Assembly (NCBI GenBank): GCA_039970095.1
Contig: JBDVMP010000026.1
Location: forward strand, 1 to 64,000
Length of the DNA stretch: 64,000 nucleotides
Direction: 5' to 3'
From: JAMZMI01 sp039970095
GTDB taxonomy: Bacteria > Bacteroidota > Bacteroidia > Cytophagales > Cyclobacteriaceae
The notes below the pieces were generated by a model that saw only the letters and a list, made by a program, of their open reading frames with translations, was not told the DNA's origin and ran no database searches. Numbering within the stretch: the stretch's first letter is position 1; every line of letters starts with the position of its first letter. Shown here one piece after another: positions 45,587-55,300 of this stretch. The position numbers were made by a program, and so were the translations under genes.

Positions 45587-48070
45587 ATGAAAAAATTGTA
45601 CCTAAACTTTTTGTTTTTAGTCCTCTCTGTGTCGCTTATGGCACAAGGAGGCGTCATCACTGGAACAGTTTCGGATAGTGATTCCGGAGAGCCATTGATT
45701 GGTGCCAATGTGGTAATCAAGGGTTCTTTGAATGGAGATGAAACTGATATCAATGGAAAATTTAATATCAGTGGATTAAGTGAGGGGAGTACCTACACCA
45801 TCACGGCGAGCTACGTGGGGTATGGCTCCATGGAGCAGTCTGTAACCGTGAGCGGAACTACCACTGTAGATTTCAAATTGGTGGAAGGAACCGTGTTTGG
45901 TGAAGAGGTGGTTATCTCAGCCACGAGAAGACCGGAAAAAATCACCGAAAGCCCTGCCAGCATAGAAGTGATCTCTAAGAAAGAGCTCGAAAATTGGGGG
46001 TCATTCAATACCGGAGAACTTTTGTCCCGACTGAAAGGTGTGGACTACATTCGTTCAGGGGTAGTAGGAACAGGAATCAACGTTCGTGGATTCAATAGTA
46101 ACTTTAACGCCAAGAACGCCCAGGTTACCGACGGACGCTTCTCCAGTTTGGTAGCCACAGGCTTGCCATTCGGTCCACTGAGCCCACAGATCAAAGAAGA
46201 TATAGAAAGAGTGGAAGTCATACTCGGTCCTAACTCTGCACTTTACGGTCCCAATGCTCATAATGGACTGGTAAACATCATCACCAAGGACCCAAGGTCA
46301 TCACAAGGAACCATCGTTGCTTTGGGCGCAGGAAATCAAAGTGTATTCACAGCCAGAGCAAGACATGCACAGGCGCTGAATGATAAATTTGCCTTCAAAT
46401 TGAACTTTGAGTACACCCGCGGAGAAGAATTTGACTTTGCTGATTCCGTTTACATTGACAGAACAGACAATGCCGGTAATGGAGGTCCTGATGGGATCAA
46501 AGAAGGTTACGAAGAACTGGATCTGGACAATGAATTCGAATTCATCAAAGGAGGAGCGAGCCTTTATTATTCCTTGAATAGCGATTCAGATTTGATTTTT
46601 TCTTATGATGCCAGCAACAGCACCTATTTGGCTCCAACCAATGTCGGACGAAATGAAATTGTTGACTGGAGAATCCAAACATTTCACCTGAGGTATGTTT
46701 CGCCTAGGTTTTTTGCTCAGGCATATCTGAGTTTGAGCGATACAGAGGATACACATTCTCTGGACGATAGGACAAAAGCGTACTATTCAGCTTTGGACGG
46801 AGGAGCCACAGAGCAGCAAGCTTTTGCTACCTCAATGGACGGAGGAGCCCGGTTCATTGATGATTCCAAACGTTGGAATGCTGAATTGCAATACAACAAC
46901 ACCTGGGGCAAATTTAGTATGGTGACCGGTGTGCAGTTTCAAAAGGACTTTGCCAATTCGCATGGAACTTACCTGCTAGACGAAGATGAAGACGACTATA
47001 TCACTGTATCTCAGATTGGCTGGTATGGTCAGGGGCAATACAATATTGGGAACGGCTTTAAAGCTACGGTAGCAACCAGAGCTGATAACCACGAGATATA
47101 TGGTTTCAATTTTGTGCCGAAAGTGGGAATTACCAAGAACATTAAGCGTGGAACATTTAGAGCCACCTATGGACAAGGAGTTGCAGCGCCTACTATACTC
47201 AATATGTATGGCGACCTGTTCGGAGGATTGATTCTGGGAAATGCAGAAGGATTCACCGTACTCACGTTTGACGAAAATGGAAATGCAAATGGAACCAAGC
47301 AAGTTGAAAAGCAGACTATAGAGAAGCTGCAAACTTTTGAGGTGGGCTATAAAGGCTCAATCGGGTCAGATAAACTTTATGCGGACGTCAATGCTTATTA
47401 CAACATATCCGAAGACTTCCTGAGTCCGGTTACTGTAGTAGGTGTAGCCACACACCGAGGTGATACGCCAATAGAGGAGGTACAATCTGCGTATGGAGTT
47501 TATGGTGGGCTGGTAGCCACTTATGTCAACTTTGGTAAGTTCAACACTTATGGGTTTGATGTTGGATTAAACTACATGGTCAATGAAAATGTGACGCTGG
47601 ATCTGAACTACTCATATTTTGATTACCCGATAGACGAAAACGATCTCAAGAATGATTTCAACGGCGATGGTACGGTTACCAAATTGGATGTTTTGGTGAA
47701 TGCTCCAAAGAACAAAGCGAGTTTTGGAATCAATTACAGTAAAAACAAACTATACGGAAATGTCTTCGTCAGATGGGTAGAAGCCTATGACTATTTCTCA
47801 AGTTTCCAGATTGCAGCTAAAACGCAAAATCTTTCATACAGAGGGACTCCTATAAGAGAAGATGCACGAAGCACAGATTCTTACAACTATGGTCCTCTGG
47901 GCGGGTTTGTGAACGTTGACCTGGGCTTGGGCTATAAAATCAACGATAAATTTACAGCCTCAGCTGCCATCACCAACCTTTTTGATAGTGAATACAGAGA
48001 GTTCACTGCTTCACCATTCATTGGCAGACTTTATAGCATAGAGTTCAAAATGAATATCCCTAAAAAATAA
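45587..48070 (+). CDS. TonB-dependent outer-membrane receptor
   Basis: An 827-residue receptor: signal peptide ending MAQ (about 20), a carboxypeptidase-regulatory-like domain (about 22-105, GVITGTVSDSDSGEPLIGAN), a plug (about 110-235, with VEVILGPNSALYGPNAHNG) and a 22-strand barrel. No SusD gene accompanies it, so it is not a typical polysaccharide-utilisation pair; single receptors of this type import small, often hydrophobic or chelated molecules. It starts 4 bases after the hydrolase gene. A strong terminator follows it. Confidence 0.94.
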   Translation: MKKLYLNFLFLVLSVSLMAQGGVITGTVSDSDSGEPLIGANVVIKGSLNGDETDINGKFNISGLSEGSTYTITASYVGYGSMEQSVTVSGTTTVDFKLVEGTVFGEEVVISATRRPEKITESPASIEVISKKELENWGSFNTGELLSRLKGVDYIRSGVVGTGINVRGFNSNFNAKNAQVTDGRFSSLVATGLPFGPLSPQIKEDIERVEVILGPNSALYGPNAHNGLVNIITKDPRSSQGTIVALGAGNQSVFTARARHAQALNDKFAFKLNFEYTRGEEFDFADSVYIDRTDNAGNGGPDGIKEGYEELDLDNEFEFIKGGASLYYSLNSDSDLIFSYDASNSTYLAPTNVGRNEIVDWRIQTFHLRYVSPRFFAQAYLSLSDTEDTHSLDDRTKAYYSALDGGATEQQAFATSMDGGARFIDDSKRWNAELQYNNTWGKFSMVTGVQFQKDFANSHGTYLLDEDEDDYITVSQIGWYGQGQYNIGNGFKATVATRADNHEIYGFNFVPKVGITKNIKRGTFRATYGQGVAAPTILNMYGDLFGGLILGNAEGFTVLTFDENGNANGTKQVEKQTIEKLQTFEVGYKGSIGSDKLYADVNAYYNISEDFLSPVTVVGVATHRGDTPIEEVQSAYGVYGGLVATYVNFGKFNTYGFDVGLNYMVNENVTLDLNYSYFDYPIDENDLKNDFNGDGTVTKLDVLVNAPKNKASFGINYSKNKLYGNVFVRWVEAYDYFSSFQIAAKTQNLSYRGTPIREDARSTDSYNYGPLGGFVNVDLGLGYKINDKFTASAAITNLFDSEYREFTASPFIGRLYSIEFKMNIPKK

Positions 48071-48093
48071 ATCCTAACAAGAATAGAGTTTTA

Positions 48094-48132
48094 TGGGCTG
48101 ATGGCGTGATAGCCGTCGGCCCACAATTTTTT
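48094..48132 (+). terminator. Terminator or attenuator inside the operon
   Basis: TGGGCTGATGGC (48094-48105) and GCCGTCGGCCCA (48112-48123) form a 12-bp stem with two G-U pairs and a 6-base loop; CAA and six T follow. It sits only 5 bases before the SDR start codon, so the distal genes need read-through or a promoter inside the receptor gene. Confidence 0.85.
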
Positions 48133-48137
48133 GATGA

Positions 48138-48866
48138 ATGAATAGACTTGAAAATAGAGTAGCCATAGTGACGGGTGGGTCAAATGGTATTGGCAAGGCC
48201 ACCTGCGAAAAATTTGCTTCAGAAGGAGCAAAAGTGATTATCTGGGATTTGAACGAAGAAGCAGGTAAGCAGCTTGCTGACAAACTCGGAGGCTTTTTTC
48301 AAAAAGTGAATACAGCAGATTATGATGCTGTAGGTCTTGCTACCACCGAAGTGATTTTAAAGTTCGGAAAGATTGATATTCTGATCAATAATGCCGGAAT
48401 CACTCGTGACGCCACACTGAAGAAAATGACATCAGAACAATGGCAGCAGGTGATAGACGTAAACCTAACCGGCGTTTTCAATTGCGGCAAGCATATTCAG
48501 AGCCACATGGTAGAAGCGGGATATGGCAGGATTGTCAACACATCATCCGTGGTTGGTATCTATGGCAATTTTGGGCAAACCAACTATGTAGCCACCAAAG
48601 CAGGTGTAATAGGAATAACCAAAGTTTGGGCGCGCGAACTGGCACGAAAGGGCATCACTGTAAATGCAGTGGCTCCTGGCTTTATCGCGACTGATATGGT
48701 GATGGCCATGCCCGAAAATGTCATTGACATGATGAAGTCTAAAGTGCCTATCGGGGATTTAGGGAAACCAGAAGATATAGCCAATACCTATTGTTTTCTT
48801 GCCTCGGATGAGGCTGCCTACATCAATGGTGCTACAATCAGTGTGGACGGAGGAATGACTGTGTAA
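48138..48866 (+). CDS. FabG-like short-chain dehydrogenase
   Basis: A 242-residue classical SDR. The NAD(P) loop TGGSNGIGKA at 12-21, NNAG at 84-87, catalytic S137, Y150 and K154 (NYVATKAG) and the PGFIATDM loop at 180-187 are all intact. FabG-type enzymes reduce or oxidise 3-oxoacyl or hydroxyacyl thioesters and alcohols. Given its neighbours, an acyl-CoA or alcohol intermediate is more likely than housekeeping fatty-acid synthesis. It is 2 bases before the KASIII-like gene. Confidence 0.9.
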   Translation: MNRLENRVAIVTGGSNGIGKATCEKFASEGAKVIIWDLNEEAGKQLADKLGGFFQKVNTADYDAVGLATTEVILKFGKIDILINNAGITRDATLKKMTSEQWQQVIDVNLTGVFNCGKHIQSHMVEAGYGRIVNTSSVVGIYGNFGQTNYVATKAGVIGITKVWARELARKGITVNAVAPGFIATDMVMAMPENVIDMMKSKVPIGDLGKPEDIANTYCFLASDEAAYINGATISVDGGMTV

Positions 48867-48868
48867 CA

Positions 48869-49858
48869 ATGAGAAACGCTAGGATAATATCAACGGGAAT
48901 GTATGTTCCGGAGAACATCGTTCCTAATAGTTACTTTGATGAAATCTTGGGTGAAAATGTGTCCGATTGGCTGGAAGCCAACGTGCATATTCGCAACAGA
49001 AGGTGGTGCGCTGACGATCAGTCCACGGTAGACCTCTGTGTGGAAGCAGCTCAGGTTAACTTGAAGCGTGCAGGGCTAAAGCCAGAAGATATTGACCTCC
49101 TGATAGTCTGCACCGATACTCCGGAGTACATTTCTCCTGCCACGGCATCTAAGGTGCAATATAAAACCGGAATGGTCAATGCGGGAGCCTTCGATGTGAA
49201 TTCGGCCTGTGCTGGTTTTGTGATTGGGCTAGATACTGCCACGAAGTACATCAAAGCAGACGATAACTATAACAATATCATGGTGATAGGTGCTTATGCT
49301 ATGAGCAAGTACCTAAACAAATTGGACAAAAAAACCTGTAACCTGTTTGCCGATGGTGCCGGTGCGGTGATTCTTTCGGCTACTGAGGACACTGAGTCTG
49401 GTTATCTGGCGAGCGAGCTCAGAACCAAGGGGGAGTACTGCGACTGGATGGGGATTTATGCCGGAGGTACTTTTCAGCCAATCACAAAGGAGGTGGTCGA
49501 AAATCAGGATCATTTATTGAAGTTTGTGAAGCGTTTCCCATCAGAGTTGAATCCTGATGTGTGGTCGGATATGGCTCTAAAACTGGCCGAGCGTTCGAAT
49601 ACCAAAATTGAGGAGGTTGATCAGTTTCTCTTTACCCAGATCAATATCAACAGCATTTGGGCGACATTGGATAAGCTGAATATCCCCAAAGAAAAGGCTC
49701 ACACGGTGATGCACGAATACGGCTACACTGGTTCTGCCTGCATACCGATGGCGCTGGATGAGGCCGTGCAATTAGGTAAGGTGAAAAAAGGAGACCTGAT
49801 CTATTTCATAGGCTCAGGCGGAGGTTTGACATTCGCTAGTGCGGCATTTCGATTTTAA
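48869..49858 (+). CDS. KASIII-like thiolase-fold enzyme with altered triad
   Basis: A 329-residue protein of the FabH fold. The acyl-accepting cysteine is present (C114 in DVNSACAGF), as is the C-terminal GSGGGLTFASAAF. The other two triad members are not: the His of the HQAN motif is T256 in FTQIN, and the Asn of GNTS is Y286 in GYTGSACIP. True FabH needs His and Asn for decarboxylative condensation, so this enzyme may transfer acyl groups, condense without decarboxylation or cleave. GYTGSAC-type relatives are often annotated as 3-oxoacyl-ACP synthase. It lies between the SDR and acyl-CoA ligase genes, 2-3 bases from each. Confidence 0.88.
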   Translation: MRNARIISTGMYVPENIVPNSYFDEILGENVSDWLEANVHIRNRRWCADDQSTVDLCVEAAQVNLKRAGLKPEDIDLLIVCTDTPEYISPATASKVQYKTGMVNAGAFDVNSACAGFVIGLDTATKYIKADDNYNNIMVIGAYAMSKYLNKLDKKTCNLFADGAGAVILSATEDTESGYLASELRTKGEYCDWMGIYAGGTFQPITKEVVENQDHLLKFVKRFPSELNPDVWSDMALKLAERSNTKIEEVDQFLFTQININSIWATLDKLNIPKEKAHTVMHEYGYTGSACIPMALDEAVQLGKVKKGDLIYFIGSGGGLTFASAAFRF

Positions 49859-49861
49859 GTT

Positions 49862-51358
49862 ATGACTTTTCGCAAAGACTGGATCGATCGCTGGGCAGGA
49901 TATGCGCCCATAAAGATGGCAGTGAATGATGCTCATTCGGGTGAGTGTTATACCTACTTACAACTTAATAGTCAGGCCAATTATTTGGCTCAGCGCCTTG
50001 ATGAAATGGGACTTAAGTCTGGCGATCGGGTAGCCGTACTTGCAGAATACTGCTTGGAATATATTGCGTTGGTGGGTACCGCTATGAAAACAGGGATCAT
50101 CATCGTGCCGCTCAATTATCGGCTTTCCTCTCGGGAAATTGGGTTTATGATAAGTAATTGTGAACCTAAGCTGATCATATGCGATGAGAAATATGACAGT
50201 CTTTATGATGTTGAATATATTGAGTGTCCTGCTCCTCGCAAGGTAATGATGAATAGGGTGTCGGCTGATTTGAAGAAGAGGCTGAACGCTATACGCAGAT
50301 TTGAATCACGTGATTTAGCGGATGACCATCCGCTCTTTATTATTTATACTTCCGGAACCACAGGATTTCCTAAAGGAGCGATCTATACGTACAAAATGGC
50401 TTTCTGGAATGCCGTCAATACCCAAGCCAGGTTGGATATTACGTCCAGCGACCACACGGTTATTTGCATGCCGCCTTTTCATACCGGAGGATGGAACGTG
50501 CTTTTGATGCCTTTTCTACTGCAGGGAGGGTCATTCACTCTCTTGAGAAAATTTGATCCCCCAACGGTGATGAAGCTACTCGAAGATGAAGAGGCCACCC
50601 TATTTATGGGGGTGCCTACCATGTTGAGAATGATGGCCGATGTTGAGGAGTTTCAGAGTACATCATTGGAGTTTTTGAGGTATTTTATAGTGGGAGGTGA
50701 AGCCATGCCATTGCCGCTCATCGAGCTTTGGGAGGAAAAAGGAATACCAGTTCGGCAGGGATTTGGGCTGACCGAAGTTGGCCCTAATGTTTTCTCTTTG
50801 CATCATGACGATGCTATCCGTAAAATTGGCTCGATCGGCACACCTAATTTTTTCGTGGAAGCGAAACTAATGAAGGAGGATGGTGCAGAAGCCGAAGCGG
50901 GAGAAGCCGGTGAGCTATTGCTCAAGGGGCCGGTCACGACCCCTGGCTACTGGAACAATCCATCCGCTACAGAAGCAGCATTTGTGGATGGGTGGTTCAA
51001 GACAGGTGATATATTGCAGAAAGATGAGGAGGGGTACTACTTCGTAAAAGACCGGATTAAGAATATGTTCATTTCAGGTGGGGAAAATGTTTATCCAGCC
51101 GAAATAGAACGATTGCTCCAAACCCACCCTGCGATAGAAGAAGTAGCTGTGGTAGGTGTGCCTGACCAGCGATGGGGCGAAGTTGGAAAAGCTATTTTGA
51201 TCAGCAAAGACCCATCTCTGACCCAGCAAGACATCCTTGAGTTTTGCTATGGACGAATAGCCAAGTTTAAAATCCCCAAACACATCCATTTTGCGGATAC
51301 CATCCCTAAAACAGAAAGCGGGAAGATTGATAGAAAAGCCCTCGGGGGCCTCAGTTAG
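49862..51358 (+). CDS. Acyl-CoA ligase (AMP-forming)
   Basis: A 498-residue ANL-family enzyme. The P-loop IYTSGTTGFPKG is at 161-172, the A5-type motif QGFGLTEVGPNVF is near 299-311, GWFKTGDI holds the ribose-binding Asp, and the C-terminal PKTESGKIDRKAL has catalytic K488. It activates a carboxylic acid through an acyl-adenylate to acyl-CoA. Length and motifs suit medium-chain or aromatic acyl-CoA synthetases. It is the last gene of the operon and should act on the acid that the symporter brings in. Confidence 0.92.
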   Translation: MTFRKDWIDRWAGYAPIKMAVNDAHSGECYTYLQLNSQANYLAQRLDEMGLKSGDRVAVLAEYCLEYIALVGTAMKTGIIIVPLNYRLSSREIGFMISNCEPKLIICDEKYDSLYDVEYIECPAPRKVMMNRVSADLKKRLNAIRRFESRDLADDHPLFIIYTSGTTGFPKGAIYTYKMAFWNAVNTQARLDITSSDHTVICMPPFHTGGWNVLLMPFLLQGGSFTLLRKFDPPTVMKLLEDEEATLFMGVPTMLRMMADVEEFQSTSLEFLRYFIVGGEAMPLPLIELWEEKGIPVRQGFGLTEVGPNVFSLHHDDAIRKIGSIGTPNFFVEAKLMKEDGAEAEAGEAGELLLKGPVTTPGYWNNPSATEAAFVDGWFKTGDILQKDEEGYYFVKDRIKNMFISGGENVYPAEIERLLQTHPAIEEVAVVGVPDQRWGEVGKAILISKDPSLTQQDILEFCYGRIAKFKIPKHIHFADTIPKTESGKIDRKALGGLS

Positions 51359-51805
51359 CGTTTGCAAATAATTATGCTAGCTGCATGAGTCCTGTTGCCG
51401 GTTAGCGATTTCAATTATGATTTTGCAGAAAGTAAAATCACGTTTTCCACATGATGTGTTTGTTTGGCTTAAAAAAACCCTTATTCAGGCCGTATGGGTT
51501 ATTTTTTTACTTGTCAAGTTTGCCCGAGGACAAAAAAATGTTCATTTCTCATCTTTTTCTCAGAAAAGTTGGGAAATGAGTCCTATTTTTTGAAAAGATA
51601 GGAAATTGATGGGAATACTTGAATTTATTCAGCTCAATAAGAAAAGTTTTACGACCTGATTATAGCTATTGTTTAAACAGTTACATGACCCTCTTGTTAG
51701 AGTAGACATTTCCAGTGCTAGTTTGGTGTACAAAGGCAACTGCACGAATTGTTCTTAAACTTTGCAAACAGGTTGCACTGTTTTTTCGTTACTATTGCAT
51801 CTTCA
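51359..51805. other. Gap before metal-resistance block
   Basis: These 447 AT-rich bases contain no recognisable gene or terminator. They separate the acyl-CoA operon from the metal and sulfur block and would be the place to look for a left boundary if that block was acquired. Confidence 0.4.
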
Positions 51806-52198
51806 ATGAATAACATCAGATCCATAGTTTTGTCAACAATCTTCATCACTGCTGCAATTGTGATGAGTATGGACTTATGTTGTGAGATACAAAAAATCCC
51901 CAATCTGTTAGAACATTATGCAGAGCATAAAGCAACAGATGGTGACTCCTTCTGGCAATTTTTAGTTGAGGATTACATCGATCACGGTTCTGGAGAAAAC
52001 GATCACAATGATAAAGACCATGATGATTTACCTTTCCATGGGAATCATCAATGTCAGCACTCAACAGTTCTGTATACAACCAATCTTGCCTTTCCTATTG
52101 GTATTGAAGCACGGCAGATCGAAGTGTCTGAATGTAAATATCAATTCAGCTTTGCGTCCCCCTATTTAGAAAATCCTTTTCAGCCTCCACAAGCCTGA
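51806..52198 (+). CDS. Small exported His/Asp-rich protein
   Basis: A 130-residue protein from the ATG at 51806; a TTG at 51749 would extend it but puts 19 residues before the signal-like start MNNIRSIVLSTIFITAAIV. The middle is rich in His, Asp and Asn (ENDHNDKDHDDLPFHGNHQC, about 76-95), fitting a periplasmic metal-binding protein. Two cysteines follow the signal segment (DLCCE). Similar small proteins stand before RND metal pumps in Bacteroidota. It precedes the pump gene by 128 bases. Confidence 0.6.
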   Translation: MNNIRSIVLSTIFITAAIVMSMDLCCEIQKIPNLLEHYAEHKATDGDSFWQFLVEDYIDHGSGENDHNDKDHDDLPFHGNHQCQHSTVLYTTNLAFPIGIEARQIEVSECKYQFSFASPYLENPFQPPQA

Positions 52199-52274
52199 AG
52201 ACCGTCAAATGGCCTTTTCTTCTGTTTCTAACAGATTAATTGGTTTACGTATTGGCTATTTGACCTTCTTTTAA

Positions 52275-52296
52275 GGACATACTATGTCCATAGTAT
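52275..52296. promoter_or_regulatory. Overlapping palindromes before the RND gene
   Basis: GGACATACTATGTCC (52275-52289) is a perfect 7-1-7 palindrome, and ATACTAT-GTCC-ATAGTAT (52279-52296) overlaps it and is followed by seven T. The first looks like an operator; the second could act as a weak terminator after the small His-rich gene. The ArsR-type regulator further down is a possible ligand. Confidence 0.45.
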
Positions 52297-52326
52297 TTTT
52301 TTATTAAAAATTTCAAAACATTTATC

Positions 52327-55300
52327 ATGTTAGATAAGATCATAAAGTTCTCTGTCGAGAACAAACTGATCATCGGACTACTGGTTGTAGGTCTCCTCAT
52401 ATGGGGCGGCTATTCATTGAGTAAACTTCCGATTGATGCAGTTCCCGATATTACCAATAATCAGGTGCAGGTCATCACTTCTTCCCCTTCATTAGCGGCG
52501 GAAGAGGTAGAGCGATTGATCACCTTCCCTATCGAGATCACCATGGCCACCATACCTGATCTGGATGAAATTCGTTCATTTTCGCGCTTCGGCTTATCAG
52601 TTGTAACGATTGTTTTCAAAGAAGATGTGGATGTCTATTGGGCACGTCAGCAAGTGAATGAAAGACTGACTGAAGTGCAAGTGCAAATCCCTCCGGGAGT
52701 TGGACAACCCGGTATGGCTCCCGTTACCACTGGATTAGGTGAAATCTACCAATACGTGGTTGGAACTGAACCTGGGTATGAGGATAAATACAACGCTCAA
52801 GAACTTCGCACTATACAGGATTGGATTGTCCGTAGGCAGTTACTGGGGACTCCCGGAGTGGCTGATGTCAGCAGCTTTGGAGGCTACCTCAAACAATATG
52901 AAATAGCTGTTGAACCTGATAAATTGAAAGCGATGGATGTTTCCATTGCTGAAATATTTCAGTCTTTGGAAGAAAACAATGAGAATACGGGGGGCGCTTA
53001 TATTGAGAAAAATCTGAATGCTTATTTCATAAGAAGTGAAGGTCTGGTTGGAAGTCTAGGTGATATCGAAAGTATGCTTGTGAAAACTAATGCGAATGGT
53101 ATTCCGGTTTTGATCAGGGATGTAGCAAAGGTAAAGCTTGGCAATGCGGTCCGTTACGGAGCAACAACACGTGATGGTGAAGGTGAAGTGGTGAGTGCCA
53201 TAGTGATGATGCTCAAAGGTGAAAATTCCGCAGAAGTGATTACGAATGTGAAAAACAGAATCACTGAAATCAGGAAAACACTTCCAGAAGGCGTAACTAT
53301 TGAACCTTTTTTAGATAGAACCAAATTAGTAAATACCGCAATTGGTACGGTCACTAAAAACCTAACAGAAGGTGCACTCATTGTCATCTTCGTTTTGCTT
53401 CTCCTGTTAGGAAACATGCGAGCAGGATTGATAGTGGCTTCTATGATTCCATTGGCACTAATCTTCGCTTTCGGAATGATGAACCTCTTTGGGGTTTCTG
53501 GAAATCTAATGAGTCTTGGAGCCATTGATTTTGGGTTGATTGTAGATGGAGCAGTCATCATAGTAGAGGCCACCCTTCACCATTTAGGGATGCTCAAACT
53601 AGGAAGAAAGCTGACTCAGACAGAAATGGATGATGAAGTCTATAAATCAGCAAGCAAAATCAGGAACTCCGCAGCGTTCGGGGAGATCATCATCCTCATT
53701 GTATACCTACCTATTTTGGCGTTGGTAGGCACTGAAGGAAAAATGTTTGGGCCGATGGCACAGACAGTGAGCTTCGCTATTCTGGGAGCGTTTATTCTTT
53801 CTCTTACCTACGTACCCATGATGTCGTCATTAGTGTTGAGTAAAAAGACAGATTACAAGCCAAATATTTCTGATAAAATCATGTCATTCTTCCACAGATT
53901 ATACGACCCTGTCATTCAGTGGTCTATGCACAAGAGACCTCTGATCCTGATTTCTACGGTAGGGTTGTTTGGCATCTCACTATGGGTTTTCTCCAATATG
54001 GGTGGAGAATTTGTTCCGACACTGGAAGAAGGAGATTTTGCAGTAGAAACCCGAGTGATAACGGGCAGCTCGCTTGAGAATACGATACAGGCAACCACTC
54101 AGGCAGAAAAAATCTTGTTAGAACAATTCCCTGAAGTAGAACAAGTAGTCTCGAAAATTGGGTCAGGTGAAATTCCTACTGATCCCATGCCAGTGGAAGC
54201 GGCCGATCTGATGATTATTTTGAAGGATAAGTCTGAATGGGTTTCTGCTTCAAACCGAGAAGAATTGGCAAATAAAATGTCTGAGGCTCTGGAGGTCATT
54301 CCAGGGGTGACATTCGGGTTTCAACAACCCATTCAAATGCGATTCAATGAATTGATGACGGGTGTTCGACAGGATGTTGCGGTGAAGATTTATGGAGAAA
54401 ATCTTGATGAATTGTCTGACTATGCCGCTCAAATTGGAAGTCTCGCTTCAGGTGTTGATGGTGCAGTGGACTTATACATTGAGGAAGTGACTGGAGTTCC
54501 ACAAATCGTAATCAATTACAAACGTGATCAGCTAGCGAAATACGGGTTGAGTATTCGGGATGTGAATACATCTGTTCAGGCAGCATTTGCAGGAGCTTCA
54601 GCTGGTTTGGTATATGAAAACGAAAGGCGATTTGATTTGGTAGTGAGGCTATCGAAGGCCAATAGAAATGATCTGGAATCAGTTCGGAACTTATATATTT
54701 CACGTAAAGACGGTCATCAAATTCCGCTTTATCAAGTGGCAGATGTTGCGATCAAAGATGGCCCTTATCAAATACAAAGAGACGATACCCGTAGACGGAT
54801 AATAGTCGCTTTCAATGTGCGAAATCGCGATGTTGAAAGCGTGGTAACTGAGCTCAAAGCAAAGATCGATGAATCAATCGTTTTTGCACCAGGGTATACT
54901 GCCACCTACGGGGGACAGTTTGAAAACTTGGTAGAAGCAAGAGAGCGACTAAGCTATGCCGTTCCTTTAGCTCTACTTTTGATATTTGTTCTGCTCTATT
55001 TCACTTTCGGATCGATCAAGCAAGGTGTCCTGATTTTTACAGCGATTCCTTTATCAGCTATCGGAGGAATTTTGGCCTTATGGCTAAGAGGAATGCCCTT
55101 TAGTATATCGGCAGGCGTTGGATTTATTGCGCTTTTTGGGGTGGCTGTCCTCAATGGAATAGTACTCATTGGTGAATTCAACCACTTGAAGAAAGAGGGT
55201 GTTTCGGACATTTTCGAACGAATTTATAAAGGAACAAAAGTTCGTTTGCGCCCCGTAATCATGACCGCAGCAGTAGCATCATTGGGGTTCTTACCAATGG

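Noticed and set aside
44650..51358. Match of the hydrolase, SDR, KASIII-like and ligase genes to the OleABCD olefin pathway
   Set aside because: The hydrolase has a signal peptide whereas OleB is cytoplasmic, the SDR is a short classical FabG type whereas OleD is an extended SDR, and the ligase has ordinary acyl-CoA synthetase motifs. The similarity is of families only.
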